Shown here: piece by piece, positions 24,150 to 35,371 of the stretch
Position numbering within the stretch: position 1 is the first letter of the stretch
Layout: every line of letters starts with the position of its first letter
Assembly: GCF_048544455.1 (NCBI RefSeq)
Contig: NC_133536.1
Location: 35,792,652-35,856,651, forward strand
DNA from: Silene latifolia
Lineage: Eukaryota; Streptophyta; Magnoliopsida; Caryophyllales; Caryophyllaceae
DNA length: 64,000 nucleotides
Reading direction: 5' to 3'
Notes under the pieces: generated by a model
Told to the model about the DNA's origin: nothing
The model's database searches: none
Seen by the model: only the letters and a program-made list of their open reading frames with translations
Made by a program: the position numbers and the translations under genes

Positions 24150-24967
24150 GGAACAAGGAGCTTTTGTGCGAGGGAGAAGCATGTATGAAAATAAATGCTC
24201 ACACAATCCCTGGTAAAAGGTTATGGACAAGAAGCTGTCTCCCCAAGATGCCTCCTCAAGTGGATAACTGGATATCAAAAAAGCTTTTGACTCTTTACAA
24301 TCGGAATTTATAGGCTAGATGTTACAGGTTCTCAACTTTCCAGTGAAATTTCAGAAGTGGATACTGGGTTGTATAACTTCAACTTGGTTTAGCATTAAGA
24401 TCAATGGAGATACTACATGTTTTTTCAAGGGAGAAAGTGGGTTGAGACAGGGTGATCCCCTATCTCCCTTTATTTTTGTATTAAGTATGAAGGTGTTGTC
24501 TAGACTCCTTAGGAGAATCTCATGTCTCATACCATCGTAAGTGTGGCAGAATGAGGCTTAATCATCTAATATTTGATGACAATTTGATGATATTTACTCG
24601 AGGAGATCTTTCATCTGTGCAATCAGTTACTCAATCATTGAACAAATTTGCACAGTTATCTAGGCTGCAAGCTAACCCTGACAAGACCAATATTTATTTA
24701 GGTGGAGTAAGGGATGAGGTTAAGCAGTTGATATTGAGTGATACTGGGTATATTGAGGGTGATTTCCCATTTAGATACCTTGGTGTACCACTAAATGCAG
24801 GAAAGCTCACTAAAGAGATGTTTGCAGATCTGTTAGCTAAGGTTCAATATGCTCGGAATCATTAGTCAACTTACAAAATCTCATATACAGGGAAAGACTA
24901 GTCTCATAAATACCGTCATTTTTGGTTTAGAACAATTTTCGTCATTTTTGGTTTAGAACAATTTTGG
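24150..24967 (+). pseudogene. LINE reverse transcriptase fragment, interrupted on the right by a Gypsy LTR
   Basis: RT blocks in order: VSPRCLLK near 24220, DIKKAFDSLQSEFIG at 24271, FKGESGLRQGDPLSPFIFVLSM at 24427-24492, then a degenerate active-site block LIFDDNLMIFTRGD at 24566 where the usual A-D-D is altered to D-D-N. QANPDKTNIYLGGV and FPFRYLGVPLN follow. Lesions are a TAG after EFIG, TAA at 24538-24540, TAG replacing a Trp codon at 24863-24865 and a frameshift near 24890. The phrase GTCATTTTTGGTTTAGAACA is duplicated at 24917-24960. The LINE is cut at 24967 by the Gypsy LTR. Confidence 0.85.
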
Positions 24968-26063
24968 TGTGACACCCCCACACCCCCACATACCAAGGTG
25001 CCTTACCAGGACCACCCTAGCATGAGAGACCGTCACCATCTCGGTTTCCCGAGGCTAGTATATCAAAATTACCATTCCAAAACAACATTTATTAAAGTAT
25101 AAAGAATTAACGATTACATGTTCTAAAAACAAAATCCAAAACAAATGTTTACTAGTGTTCAACAACTCAAACTAAAACGATAAATCTCATGACAGCGGAA
25201 GCTAAACTCGAAGTGATGACTCCCGTCACGTCCCCAAAGCTAAAGACCATCATCACATGTCACATTCTTCTCCCCATCCCCGAATGGATCACCACAGATT
25301 TACAAAAAAACCACGGGGTCAGTTTAATGCATAATCAAAATAAGACAAAGTACGATAAGATAAACAGCTGTTCACAAACCACCTCCAACTCCCAAACACA
25401 TCTCGTAACTGACTACACACTAAAGTGTGTAGCCCTGCCAGTGGGGAACCGCATCCGTACCCACCTAAGTCCCGCTCATCAACGAGCGACAACCCTGTTC
25501 ATTAATGTGCACATCCCCTCCTGTGGCGGGTCCACAGAGGGCGAAATTAGGGCATGAAGCCACTCCCACATGTGACTCCACTCAACCGAGGACGCACCTC
25601 GCGAACATTATCATTAACCATCACAACACCAACACCAACTCCAATCCAACAACAGCAGATAATCACAATATCAATCGTACACCAATTACAACACAATCTT
25701 AAATCAATTAACAGTAAACCGAGTAGGGAAACCCTACCTTTATCGTAATCTGTTATGCCGCAGCCAATCATACAAATGCACAACGAGTAACGCATCATCA
25801 CCTATAACAACGATAATCAACAATCAACAACACATACGATGACCAAACCCTAAACCCCCAAATTAACCCAAACTAGGGTTTGCTAACTTATAAGAACAAC
25901 AATAGATCGACATGAATAAGATACTTACTACGACGATTGACACGGAATAAGATGCTAGGACCCACAATCGATGACCTTTGCCTTGGAATTGATGAAGTTG
26001 ATTAGAGGACAATGAAACGTAATTTAGGTTTGGGAAGAAATGATTTTAGAAACCGACAAGCGA

Positions 26064-26074
26064 CTTATATATAA
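26064..26074 (-). promoter_or_regulatory. TATA box of the minus-strand Gypsy LTR
   Basis: On the minus strand the sequence reads GATTATATATAAGTCG. It lies about 50 bp downstream of the palindrome cluster once the solo LTR is discounted, which places it as the U3 core promoter. Confidence 0.6.
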
Positions 26075-26595
26075 TCTCCAATCATTTTAATCAAAATCGC
26101 GGAAATAACCCGTAACAGACCGGTGATAGGTCCATTTTATATACATTTTAACCCCCTATTTTACCTCTATTTTACATGTCATTTGCACTAATGTTAGTGT
26201 TTGTGAGCTAATTCCGTGTTCTAGTTGTGCTTGTTTGTTTTCCATTGTGATTTGTAGGAAATTAAGCTTTTGGTAGCTTTTTCCCGTCAAAGTAGCAAGT
26301 ACAAGAGTTCATGAGGCTAATGAGAGCAAGTCTTGATCATGCAAAGGAGTTTCGGGAAGCATAGGGGCATTTTGGGAAGAAATTGGAAAACCCGAGCAAG
26401 AGGAAACCAATCTTAGTTGGTGGATATGTAAAGAAATGAAATCCAAATGAAAGCCCATGATAAGAGTTTGCATTGGATGCCAAAGGATGCTTAAGATACC
26501 TTAGACGGACGCATTAAGACATAAGCATCGAATTCCGCATCAACATTAAGTGCAAAGTTAAGACGGAATTAAGAGAAATTTGAGAAATACCACGA

Positions 26596-26627
26596 CCCCG
26601 ATCGGGGTTGGGTGGCCCCGATCGGGG
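26596..26627 (+). repeat. Pair of 12-bp palindromes CCCCGATCGGGG, 20 bp apart
   Basis: Two perfect copies start at 26596 and 26616. They end about 40 bp upstream of the TATA box of this LTR. The arrangement parallels the ACTCGATCGAGT pairs in the Athila-like element. Confidence 0.85.
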
Positions 26628-26667
26628 TTGGCCCCCTGTAGCTTATTTCCGTTACTCCCTTCACTCC

Positions 26668-26675
26668 TATAAATA
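26668..26675 (+). promoter_or_regulatory. TATA box of the solo LTR
   Basis: CTCCTATAAATAGAAGC is a near-consensus plant TATA box, 40 bp downstream of the palindrome pair. Transcription would start near 26700. Confidence 0.65.
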
Positions 26676-27583
26676 GAAGCTTTGGTCGACACTTCTTGGA
26701 CACCTCTTACCATCTTTCTACACATATTTTTCCATCTAAATTCTCTCTAAATTTTAGTAGTTAGTTTAGGTTAGCTTAGTTTAGTTTAGTTTGTTTACAT
26801 TTCATTTTAGCAATTACATTACAATTCCATTTCAAGTTTAATTCCAAGTTATATTTCAAGTTTGTTCTAGCTTCATTGTTCTTCTATTTCTATTTCCATT
26901 TCCATTTCCAATTGCAAGGTAATTTCTAATTCACATTTTCATTATGTTATTTATCATTTCATTTAGCATTAGTTTAGTTTACATTTCCACCATGTTAGAG
27001 TAGTTGCATTTGTCTAAGGAGTAAGGGAAACCATGCATGACTAAGTAAATTATAAATGTTAAAATGAGGCTAAGTTAATATTGTATAATTGTTTCAATCA
27101 CATGTTTGCATCGTCACGTTTAATCTATGTTTTAAGGCCTTATTCATTGGTTAAGTTTGTTCATTCATTCTAAAAGTCGAGAGGCACGGAATTGAATTAG
27201 ACTAAGCATGTGTAGTAGGACGACCTAGTCATGGACGAGAGTTTCTCTAGGACCCGGTCTATGGTTGACACTAATATCGTAAGGTGGGTGTCTTTAAGCC
27301 TAAACATTTATCGTAAAATCAACTTCCTAACTTGACATGAGCATTTACATAATTAGCATGTGTAACCCGACCTCCCTAGACATTTTCTTTATTATTGTTT
27401 TATCATCACATCAAACCAAAGCAATCAATCAACCGTTAACCTACCGAGGTAAAATTCACTCCATAACAACTAATTAACAACTCCCGTCTCTCTGTGGTTC
27501 GACCCCTACGTACTACATTCATTTGTTTTGCTAGGGTATAAATATTATCTTTGCATAGGTGTGCGATAGCCTATCAACCGGGC

Positions 27584-27707
27584 ACTCGGCCGAGTACCTG
27601 ACGTACTCGACCGAGTACGACCTACTTGATCGAGTGCTGACACTTCAGAACCCAAACTCACGACACCAGAACACATACTCGGCCGAGTAAGCCCTACTCG
27701 ACCGAGT
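27584..27707 (-). repeat. U3 palindrome cluster of the minus-strand Gypsy (ACTCGGCCGAGT type)
   Basis: Palindromic or near-palindromic 12-mers start at 27584, 27605, 27624, 27677 and 27696, spaced 21, 19, 53 and 19 bp. Variants are ACTCGGCCGAGT, ACTCGACCGAGT and ACTTGATCGAGT. Confidence 0.85.
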
Positions 27708-30700
27708 CCCCTAAGATCCGAAACCCGTGGTATTACAGTCTTCCTTCCTTAAAACGAACTTCGTCCTCGAAGTTAACACCCATACCTACGTAGCATGCAC
27801 ACCTACCACTCCACCAACAAACACCACTCAACGCTCATCCCCCAACCTTGACACTTACTCACCCAACAAGGCCTACCTCAACAAAGTCACTCAACTTAGC
27901 ATCAACCATAGAATAGCCTCTCTAACTTCATAATACCATCGAATACCAACAACATAAGTGTTGCCAACTCTGTCCTACTCCCATAATTCTTACTAGCAAC
28001 CTCAATACCAAGACAATCCACCAAACAAGATCGACCACCAAAACGGAATGTTACATTCTACCACCCTTAAAATGAACTTCGTCCTCGAAGTTTACTCATA
28101 CACATAAACATCATCACCCAATCCATCCTTTATTCCACACCACACTCAAACTTCCAATTATACTACAACATGTACAACCATCAAACTCTCTTTGTCGCAT
28201 CCTACTCCTCTTAAGATAAATGTTACGTCCTCGTAACTCACAAATACTAGATCCTTAGCTATATCTTCTCATTATCTTCATCACCACCGCATGTCAACGA
28301 TAACCGCCTAAAGCCTCAACACCTACCTACATCCATTCCTATATCCAAGGCTCTCTTACTCTAGTCGCTCTCATTCCTTAATTCATTCGGCACACCACCT
28401 AACCTATACCACAAAACCCTTAGTATAACCATTACCGCAAAATGACATACTTATTTATACATGCACTTATCTCCACAATCATAACTCACGATCCGCAATT
28501 GTTACACACACTCACACTAGATCCTCAAGTTCTCCTGTTTATTGCCGTAAATTTCATCTATAACTCAACATAATACTAGTTCCCAACACCCTATACTTAC
28601 TGTCCCAATAAGTATCGCGAACCACTTGCCGCTTCCAGCTCAGCACATACCCATTCCACAAAACTCTTGTAACAACTATGTCCCAATAACAGAATATCAC
28701 TATGCCATGACAACAATGGAAACATACGCAACTTTCTTCCATATCATACTCTACCATCTCTCCCAAGCCGAAACTGGTAAGAAACATTAATAAACAAAAC
28801 GACAATCTATATGCCCAGACCGACCTTGACAGGAAACAACAGTAAACAAAAAACAATCTATATAACTGATATATACTTTCGAAAGTTCGTCTCATCAGTA
28901 TCCCACCTACTCCACCACAATCGATGACGACATTGCAACACCGCCACCAACAACTACACCGCAGCGCGAAAACACTCGTATCACAATACGAAGTACCATG
29001 CTTGGATCGCCACTCGAGGCACAACAACCACATCGATATTCATCGCAACTTATACAATCCTATAAACACTGACTCAGTACAACTTCCTTGAGTAGAAGAC
29101 TTCCTTAAAACTGCTTTACTAGATCACAACGCAACATATTACATGGTATCACAGATACTAACCTTATGAATATTATTCATACCATTACTCATGAGGTCAG
29201 AACCTCACACAAACATTTACATATATCATGGACCCATAATCGAATCTAACTAGACAATCCTGATCACGTAAGTTACCATCTGATAAGGTTACCTCTCCCC
29301 CGTGCTTAACTTGTATTCCCCTCCTATCGCATTCTCCCATTCGCATAACTACCACTTTTTGACAAATGTAACCATACCATTAATACTCAACTACTAGCAC
29401 CCGCCTCTTATAACCGCACTTCATACCCCCTCACAACCATACATATTAATCCGGCCTCTATAAAAATAAACCTCTTTAGAATGACTATTTTTCCTATTTA
29501 TCATCACCCTTAACCACTAGTGACAACACCACAACACCACCACTATTCGGTATATCAAACCTCTTACACTCACCTCTGCATATAACGGTCCCTATTTCTG
29601 GATAACCTCCCAAATGACAGACATCAAATCCATCAACAAAAATTACCTGAACCTTCATTCCAATTCTATCCTTAATTGCACCGTCACCCAACTCACTGCC
29701 AAAATCTCATATCGTGCAAATACTTTACCAACTTTTACTTTCCTTAATTCCTCGAAGCTCCTGGCTAACATGCTGTCCTGAAACTCCTATATAACCATTA
29801 ACTCACACCCTCTCATGATGCTATCGTACATCTCTATGATTCCTTACTTTCATGCTCCTTAACTCCGGTCAACGTTCTCTCAGCTTACTTCCATCCCTCT
29901 TTCCTCTTTTCACTCAATAATACCAATTAATAATTCATCTCCTTCCTCCTACTACCTAACTCTTATTAATCCGTTTACCTTCTCGTTGCTCCACAGCTCA
30001 AATTCCATTAATTTATATCAATATCTTCTCATTCTTTCTTATCACTGACCCTCTCTCATCATGCTACTCACTCACACTTGTCACCATTAAGTCCACACAA
30101 CCAACGATTACTTTTCATTTAGTTGTATCTTCCTTTCGTATCCCTAGAAAACCAAAATTTTACCTCATACCGTTAATTTCCCAAAGAATTTCACACTAGG
30201 CTTACCTCTTGATAATCCAAATTCCCAAACTCCGCCACTACCTACACATCGCGACATAACTCGATCTCACTATGCACCATTCGTTTCTATCCCCCTATAA
30301 CGGCCTTCCATTACGTATATCCTTAACCAACACAATCCTAACCGTCTCCCTCCCTAAATCCTTACCCCTCCCAATTTGACACTATTCGCATCCCTCATCT
30401 CAATCTTTGCACTCTCACGTTTCTTTAGACTTACATCATCCTTGCCCATATACACTTACTTTTATATTACTCAACACGCGACTATATCGCTCACCACATC
30501 TCACAAAACATGTTCCCTGCCTCGATAAGCCCATCAATCTTCCCTTTCCTTTTCCACTATCCCTCACAACCACATATAACTCATGTCCTCCCTACCCAAC
30601 ACATATCCCGCATAAGCCGGCATTCTCCACATCATAGCATCTGGCAACTTACGGATCAAGACCGTCACATTTGTAAAAGAATGCTTTAAGACCCAAAACA

Positions 30701-30777
30701 TACTTTTTCACATAACCTACGGCTCAAAAAATATGTAAGAACGTAACCGTCGACTCGAAACAACCGCCCAAAGAGAT

Positions 30778-30943
30778 ACTCGGTCGAGTGCATGACGTAC
30801 TCGGCCGAGTACAGGACACTCAGTCGAGTAATGAGACTACTCGGCCGAGTTCACGACTCCAGAAGCTGAACATAATTATCACGGGAAGATTACTCAGCCG
30901 AATATGGGTTACTCGGTCGAGTATGAAAGATACTCAATCGAGT
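30778..30943 (-). repeat. Internal palindrome cluster of the minus-strand Gypsy
   Basis: 12-mers of the form ACTCGGYCGAGT and variants start at 30778, 30799, 30818, 30839, 30892, 30911 and 30932. Spacings are 21, 19, 21, 53, 19 and 21 bp, the same rhythm as in the U3 of the element. Confidence 0.85.
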
Positions 30944-31590
30944 ACCGACACAGTTCTCAGCAACATCCAGTTTTCATAAAACAGTCATATCTCACTCGTT
31001 ACTTGGTCATTTTGGGCGTGTGACCTATCGTTAGAATGGTAAGAAGACAAGCTACCACCTCATGTTGAAATTACAGCAATATCATTTCTAGAACTCGACT
31101 TATGACCAAATAAAAACAGCCTTAGCGAAATCAAACTCCATACAATTCACTTTTTCTTGCCTAAACAACTTAAACAACAACAAAGTGAACGCAGACAACT
31201 CAATACTTTTAAAAAAAGTATACTAGATGAGCTTTTATCATTACAACATCTTATGCACATGATTCCATTACCAAACAAACAAAATATACTTTTTTCTACT
31301 AACATGCCATACTATCATCTCCACTTTTCGCAACACATAAAGCCACTCAACCATCTCATCTCGAACCACAACATGCATATCATACTATAAGACATAAACA
31401 CAAACACAAGCATACACAGATTCCTAGGACACACCCCGTAGTGACCTGCTTGAACTTGTATGGGCAACATTGCGGTTTCGAGACGTCTCTCAAACCTTTG
31501 TGGTAGCTCCAAACAATTCCTACCCGGGTTCATTTTAATTAGACACCCTAAGTTCATTTGTTCATTGGTTTTAGGTTCCAGAATCATTGA

Positions 31591-31600
31591 TCTGATACCA
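31591..31600 (-). other. Primer-binding site (tRNA-iMet type) of the minus-strand Gypsy
   Basis: The minus strand reads TGGTATCAGA three bases after the LTR end ...GTGTCACA, the usual site at which initiator tRNA-Met primes minus-strand cDNA. Confidence 0.8.
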
Positions 31601-31876
31601 CTTTGTGACACCCCCACATACCAAGGTACCTTACCAGGACCATCCTAGCATGAGAGACCGTCACCATCTCGGTTTCCCGAGGCTAGTATATCAAAGTTAC
31701 CATTCCAAAAGAAAATTTATTAAAGTATAAAGAATTAAAGATTACATATTCCAAAAACCAAATCCAAAACAAATTTTTACTAGTGTTTAACAACTGAAAC
31801 TAAAACGATAAATCTCATGACAGCGGAAGCTAGACTCGAAGTGATAACTTCCGTCTCGTCCCCAAAGCTAAAGACC

Positions 31877-34309
31877 TGTGGACATGGTCTACCTGCGACG
31901 CCCAACCGATTTATGAGACGTGCAGCGGTCTTTTGAAAGCCACGCTCGGCGGCGTAAAAATGCTTTCGACCAGATCATTTTAGATCGGTCGGTTTCGTCT
32001 CGGCAAGAGTCTCGAAACGATGCGAGAGTTGTTCGGAGTCGCCACCAAGCATTTGTGGGATGTTTGGAACCCGTTCGAATCCACTTTATACCTAGGTCAT
32101 CCAAGGCAAAAAGCGGTGTTTGACATATGTACTAAAGATAAGGAGTCGCCCCCCTTTAGCATCCTATCTCTAGAATGACTCTCGTACGCCCTGGATAAGG
32201 TCGTCCACTATCCAAAGTTTCTGAGTAAGAGGTGAAGGTACGTATTGGGAAGCCCTTTAATCAGACACCCAATCCCGCCCGTGGTAGAGACCTCTACTGA
32301 TTGATCTTGGTTGGTTAAATGCATAAGTTGATAAAATGGGTAAATGCATGAATGCGCATCCACAAGTTTGAACCTAACATGTGAGCTTTCTATGTCGGTT
32401 GTTTATCAAAATGTCAAGTAATTGATGTCAAGTTGGATTTAAAGTTGATTTGCATGCAAGACGGAAATTAAACATCCATTTACTGAGTTAGGTTTATGGT
32501 GCATAACGTGATCCGTTTGTCTTAGAAAGGCATTTTGCAAATACAATGTAAAAGGGGGCAGGTTTGTCATCTTATCCGTCCTATATTCGGGTTAGCCAGA
32601 GTCGGGATTGTCCTAGACAAGTGTTGGAAAGGAAGCAGGGTCTACATCAGGCAGCCTATTGAGGCGCGAGCCGTCAGGCGATACAAACAGGCCTGTCCTG
32701 GTTTGAAAATTGGAAAACAGTTGGCCTGTTTAGGCGCGAGGCAGTAGACGATCCAAAGGGACGTCTTCTACCTGTTTGAAATCATTTGTAAAACGGTTTG
32801 TAAAGGAGTGTTTGAACCCGTCTTTGTTTAAAAAGGCCGTTTAGACCACTTTTATGCCAATATGAAGAACGAGACTTGAATAATCATCATTATGTTGACT
32901 ATATTCGATGTCGAGTTCGGTTTTGCAAGCTTGACATGAATAGCTTAGAAAAATTATTATGAACTAATTGTTTTAAATTCATTTGTTTGTAATTAGTCAA
33001 TATTTATCATCGTACTCGGGTTAAAAAAACCCGACATGGTATGTGGAACCAAGGATGATTTTGCGTTTATGACTAATATGTTTGTTTTAAAGAAATAAAA
33101 TAAAAGGTTTTAAAATACCTTTTAAAATGTAATTAACCAAATATTATCACCGAAACACGGATCAAACCGTCATGGTATGAAGAACCAAGGGTGAAAATGT
33201 TTCATGGTTAAAAGTTTATCAAAAAATGATTTAAAATATTTGAAATGGTAAAAACCGATTACAAATAAGAAATGAAATAGAAAAGGAAAGACGAGAGCAA
33301 ACACGGCTGAATTAAGGCCTGAGAGAGCATTGAGGCGCGAGCCCTCCTGCTACGCAAGTAGCCCCTGTCTCTGGCCAAAATCCGGTTTGGCTCATCTAAC
33401 CTATGTTTGAATCATGTTATGCATGTTTTAGCATGTTATAGTCATAAAACAGATGAAAAACATGAAAGAAGAGGATTTTTACACCCTTATACTTACATGC
33501 TAGGCTCGAGACGAGAAATCGACGAAAGTGTATCAACTTGTTTGGTCGGAAAACTCATTTGAAAACTGTTTTAGCAATGTAAAGAGTGTTTTGTTTAAGT
33601 TTAGTGATGGTATAGTTGGTCGAGATGGTCGGTCAAGTGGTTTAATGCACGATGACGGTACCAAACAATTTGTATGACTTGTATTTTCGATTGGTATCGA
33701 AAATACGTGTCGGTTTGTGACTTAAGAAGTCGAGTCAAGAATTTTAAGGGAGAAATGAGGGGGCGGACACTCGAGTACCTTTAAATGGTGGTATTTTGTG
33801 GGGTATTTATAGAAAAAATGGGTGGTTGTGTGCGTTTTGAGCGACGTGGCCGCATGGGCTACTCGAAGAGGCGCGGGCCATTTCGCGGGTCTTCGAGCTG
33901 TCTTGTCACTATCACGCAATTGAAATCATGATTTGTTCTATCCTAGGTTTTGGATGACATGATTTGTACTTGACCATTCAAGTATTCCGGGTATACTTAG
34001 CATGGAAGTTTTGGGAAGTTTGTTTTTTGTGTTTGACCGTTGTTGGAGTCAGGATTTGAATTTTTGAGTCGGTTTTTGGTCCAGTGCCAGTTTTGACTCT
34101 AGTTAGTGTCATTGTGACCCCTTCGTCATGCATTAAACACTCCAGGTACTTTTGAAAAGTTTTGAAATGTTTTGTTTTCGAAATCGTTTTGAGTTTTCCG
34201 ACGTATAGTTGTACAAAACTGTCGATTAAACGCTGCGATTCCTAAGCATGTTGTAGTCCGATAATCATCGAGTGTTTGTTAGAGACTCGACAGATAATGG
34301 GTATCTACA
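31877..34309 (-). mobile_element. Solo LTR of a large Gypsy (2433 bp)
   Basis: The ends on the minus strand are TGTAGATACCC and ...CATGTCCACA. A perfect 5-bp duplication AGACC flanks it (31872-31876 and 34310-34314). A minus-strand TATA box CTATAAATACCCC is at 33804-33811. The GC-rich word GAGGCGCGAGCC recurs at 32661, 32731, 33332 and near 33868. Size and termini would suit a Tat/Ogre-like Gypsy, but lineage cannot be proven from an LTR alone. Confidence 0.88.
33804..33811 (-). promoter_or_regulatory. TATA box of the 2.4-kb solo LTR
   Basis: The minus strand reads TTCTATAAATACCCCAC, a plant-type TATA box in the minus orientation. Confidence 0.55.
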
Positions 34310-34377
34310 AGACCATCATCACTTGTCACAATATCCTCCCTATCCCCGAATGGATCACCACAGATTTACAAAACAAC

Positions 34378-35371
34378 CACTACGCAAAATCTGGCAATCA
34401 ATAAGGAGCATATCACAATGGTTTAATGCATTTAATAACGATACTTAGATTACCTTTTTCCAAATTTTGGCGGAAACCTAGACCGCGATAATGCGAATAA
34501 CGGTTTCCCACGAAAACCGTTGTTATTATAATGTGACAACGGCTACTTAACAAAACGTTATTAAAAAAGTTTTGCGGTTTCCAAAAGATCATTATAAAAT
34601 CGCTCTTATAATGATAATTAGACAACCGTTACCAGTTTATGAAAATGGCATTTCGAAAACCGTTACTAAATTACCACCAGCAACGGTTTGTGGTACCCGT
34701 TGTTATGTTATAGATACGGGTTTCTTGTAACCGTTATCATTTTTAATTATGAAAGAACGGTTTTTCAATTCAAGCATTGTCACTATTTGATTAGATTTCT
34801 CAGTTTGACCACTGCATGCAAAACTTTATTAGAGCTTTAATAAATATTTAGTTTGACCAATAATATTCAATTTGACCAAAATAATTCTATAAATATGTCT
34901 TTTAGGTCAAAATCTAAATTATCAAACATTTACTCTTTAATTTCTTTCTAAATTTCTCTCTAAAAAATATGGCTGGTGTATCAGAGCTACAATCACGTAA
35001 TCGTTACGCACATCCTTTTACTTACATTCTCCATAATCTCCCGGTTCGTTATGATAGGAATGGAAAGGGTTTAAACCCTAATTTTTGGTGGTTGAGGCAA
35101 ATGCTTCATGACTCCGGTTTTACTACGGTTAAAAAAGTGTACCCTATGTCTACAAGCAAGGTCTTATAGGTTTCGCTTTTATCGAGTTTGACGAAGCCAA
35201 CTGCCATGATAGTTTTGGTCAGGCAAGAACATTAGGGGCTAGATTTGCAGAGAAAGATGCGGGGAAAGAGGACTTTTATTCGGATGCTAAACAAAAGGGT
35301 CCTTATCTATGGGTTGCGACCCATGTTGATCATCGTCTGCTGACACATTACAGAAGACATCACATTTCTGT
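34378..35371 (+). mobile_element. Left part of a second CACTA-type element with an ORF
   Basis: It begins CACTACGCAAAATCTGGC exactly where the Gypsy LTR similarity stops. It is followed by inverted AACGG/CCGTT subterminal motifs (34495-34750: GAAAACCGTTGTTAT, ACCCGTTGTTATG, AACCGTTATC and others), as in the CACTA at 39127. The right part is cut by the Athila-like element at 35372 and is not in the window. The preceding bases AAC would be one copy of the 3-bp duplication. Confidence 0.7.
34969..35371 (+). pseudogene. XS-domain-like ORF carried by the second CACTA
   Basis: The ORF starts ATG at 34969 after an AT-rich leader. Visible order: RYAHPFTYILHNLPV, then FWWLRQMLHDSGFTTVKKVYP, a frameshift near 35130-35150, then GLIGFAFIEFDEA, ARTLGARFAEKDAGKEDFY and GPYLWVATHVDH. 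The series hydrophobic core, G-x-x-G, V-x-F, A-x-x-L...F...G...D-x-Y and L-x-x-W-x-A resembles the XS domain of SGS3 and FDM proteins, which bind double-stranded RNA with 5' overhangs in RNA silencing. The similarity is by eye and not strong. The ORF is truncated after about 134 codons by the LTR at 35372. It could instead be an unrelated CACTA accessory protein. Confidence 0.5.

Larger units (their letters stand above)
26124..27576 (+). mobile_element. Solo LTR (1453 bp, TGATAGG...CCTATCA)
   Basis: The ends form a 7-bp inverted repeat, TGATAGG and CCTATCA. A perfect 5-bp target duplication ACCGG lies on each side. There is no internal region, so unequal recombination between two LTRs has removed the rest. 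A TATA box is at 26668 on the plus strand, preceded by two CCCCGATCGGGG palindromes at 26596 and 26616. Confidence 0.92.
24968..27737 (-). repeat. 3' LTR of the non-autonomous Gypsy (about 1.3 kb without the insertion)
   Basis: The termini on the minus strand are TGTAATACC at 27737 and GTGTCACA at 24968. U3 carries five palindromes (27584-27707), and a TATA box follows at 26064-26074. A solo LTR at 26124-27576 splits U3, with ACCGG duplicated at 26119-26123 and 27577-27581. Confidence 0.82.
27738..31603 (-). other. Non-coding interior of the minus-strand Gypsy element
   Basis: The interior is 3.9 kb and pyrimidine-rich on the plus strand. The apparent ORFs are short and have odd composition with no recognised domain. 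A motif of polypurine tract plus TTCGAGGACGAAGTT (minus strand) next to the 3' LTR at 27745-27775 recurs at 28065-28100, and more loosely at 28205-28235. A palindrome cluster sits at 30778-30943, about 650-820 bp after the primer-binding site. Confidence 0.65.
24968..34377 (-). mobile_element. Non-autonomous Gypsy-like LTR element (minus), two LTRs, non-coding interior
   Basis: The 3' LTR is 24968-27737 (including an inserted solo LTR) and the start of the 5' LTR is 31604-34377 (including another solo LTR). The two LTRs match closely from TGTGACACCCCCACA onward. The primer-binding site on the minus strand is TGGTATCAGA at 31591-31600, of initiator tRNA-Met type. A polypurine tract AAGGAAGGAAGAC abuts the 3' LTR start TGTAATACCACGGG at 27737. 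The interior (27738-31603, 3.9 kb) has no gag or pol domain, so it resembles a LARD that would use proteins of a coding relative. The far end of the 5' LTR is displaced by a CACTA at 34378. Confidence 0.8.
31604..34377 (-). repeat. 5' LTR of the non-autonomous Gypsy (partial, split by a solo LTR)
   Basis: 31604-31876 and 34310-34377 together match 24968 to about 25312 in the other LTR. The solo LTR at 31877-34309 separates them. The remainder of this LTR is pushed rightwards, out of the window, by the CACTA at 34378. Confidence 0.8.

Noticed and set aside
25189..25801. Short ORFs inside the 3' LTR of the minus-strand Gypsy
   Set aside because: LTR sequence on both strands; the same DNA recurs at 31604 without conserved frames.
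28554..29033. 159-codon minus-strand ORF in the interior of the minus-strand Gypsy
   Set aside because: Composition is very rich in Cys, Trp and Tyr with no recognisable domain or repeat. It looks like a chance ORF in pyrimidine-rich non-coding DNA.
30778..30943. Evenly spaced palindromes considered as a CRISPR array
   Set aside because: Repeats are 12 bp with 7-9-bp gaps in a plant retrotransposon. No array-length spacers and no cas genes.
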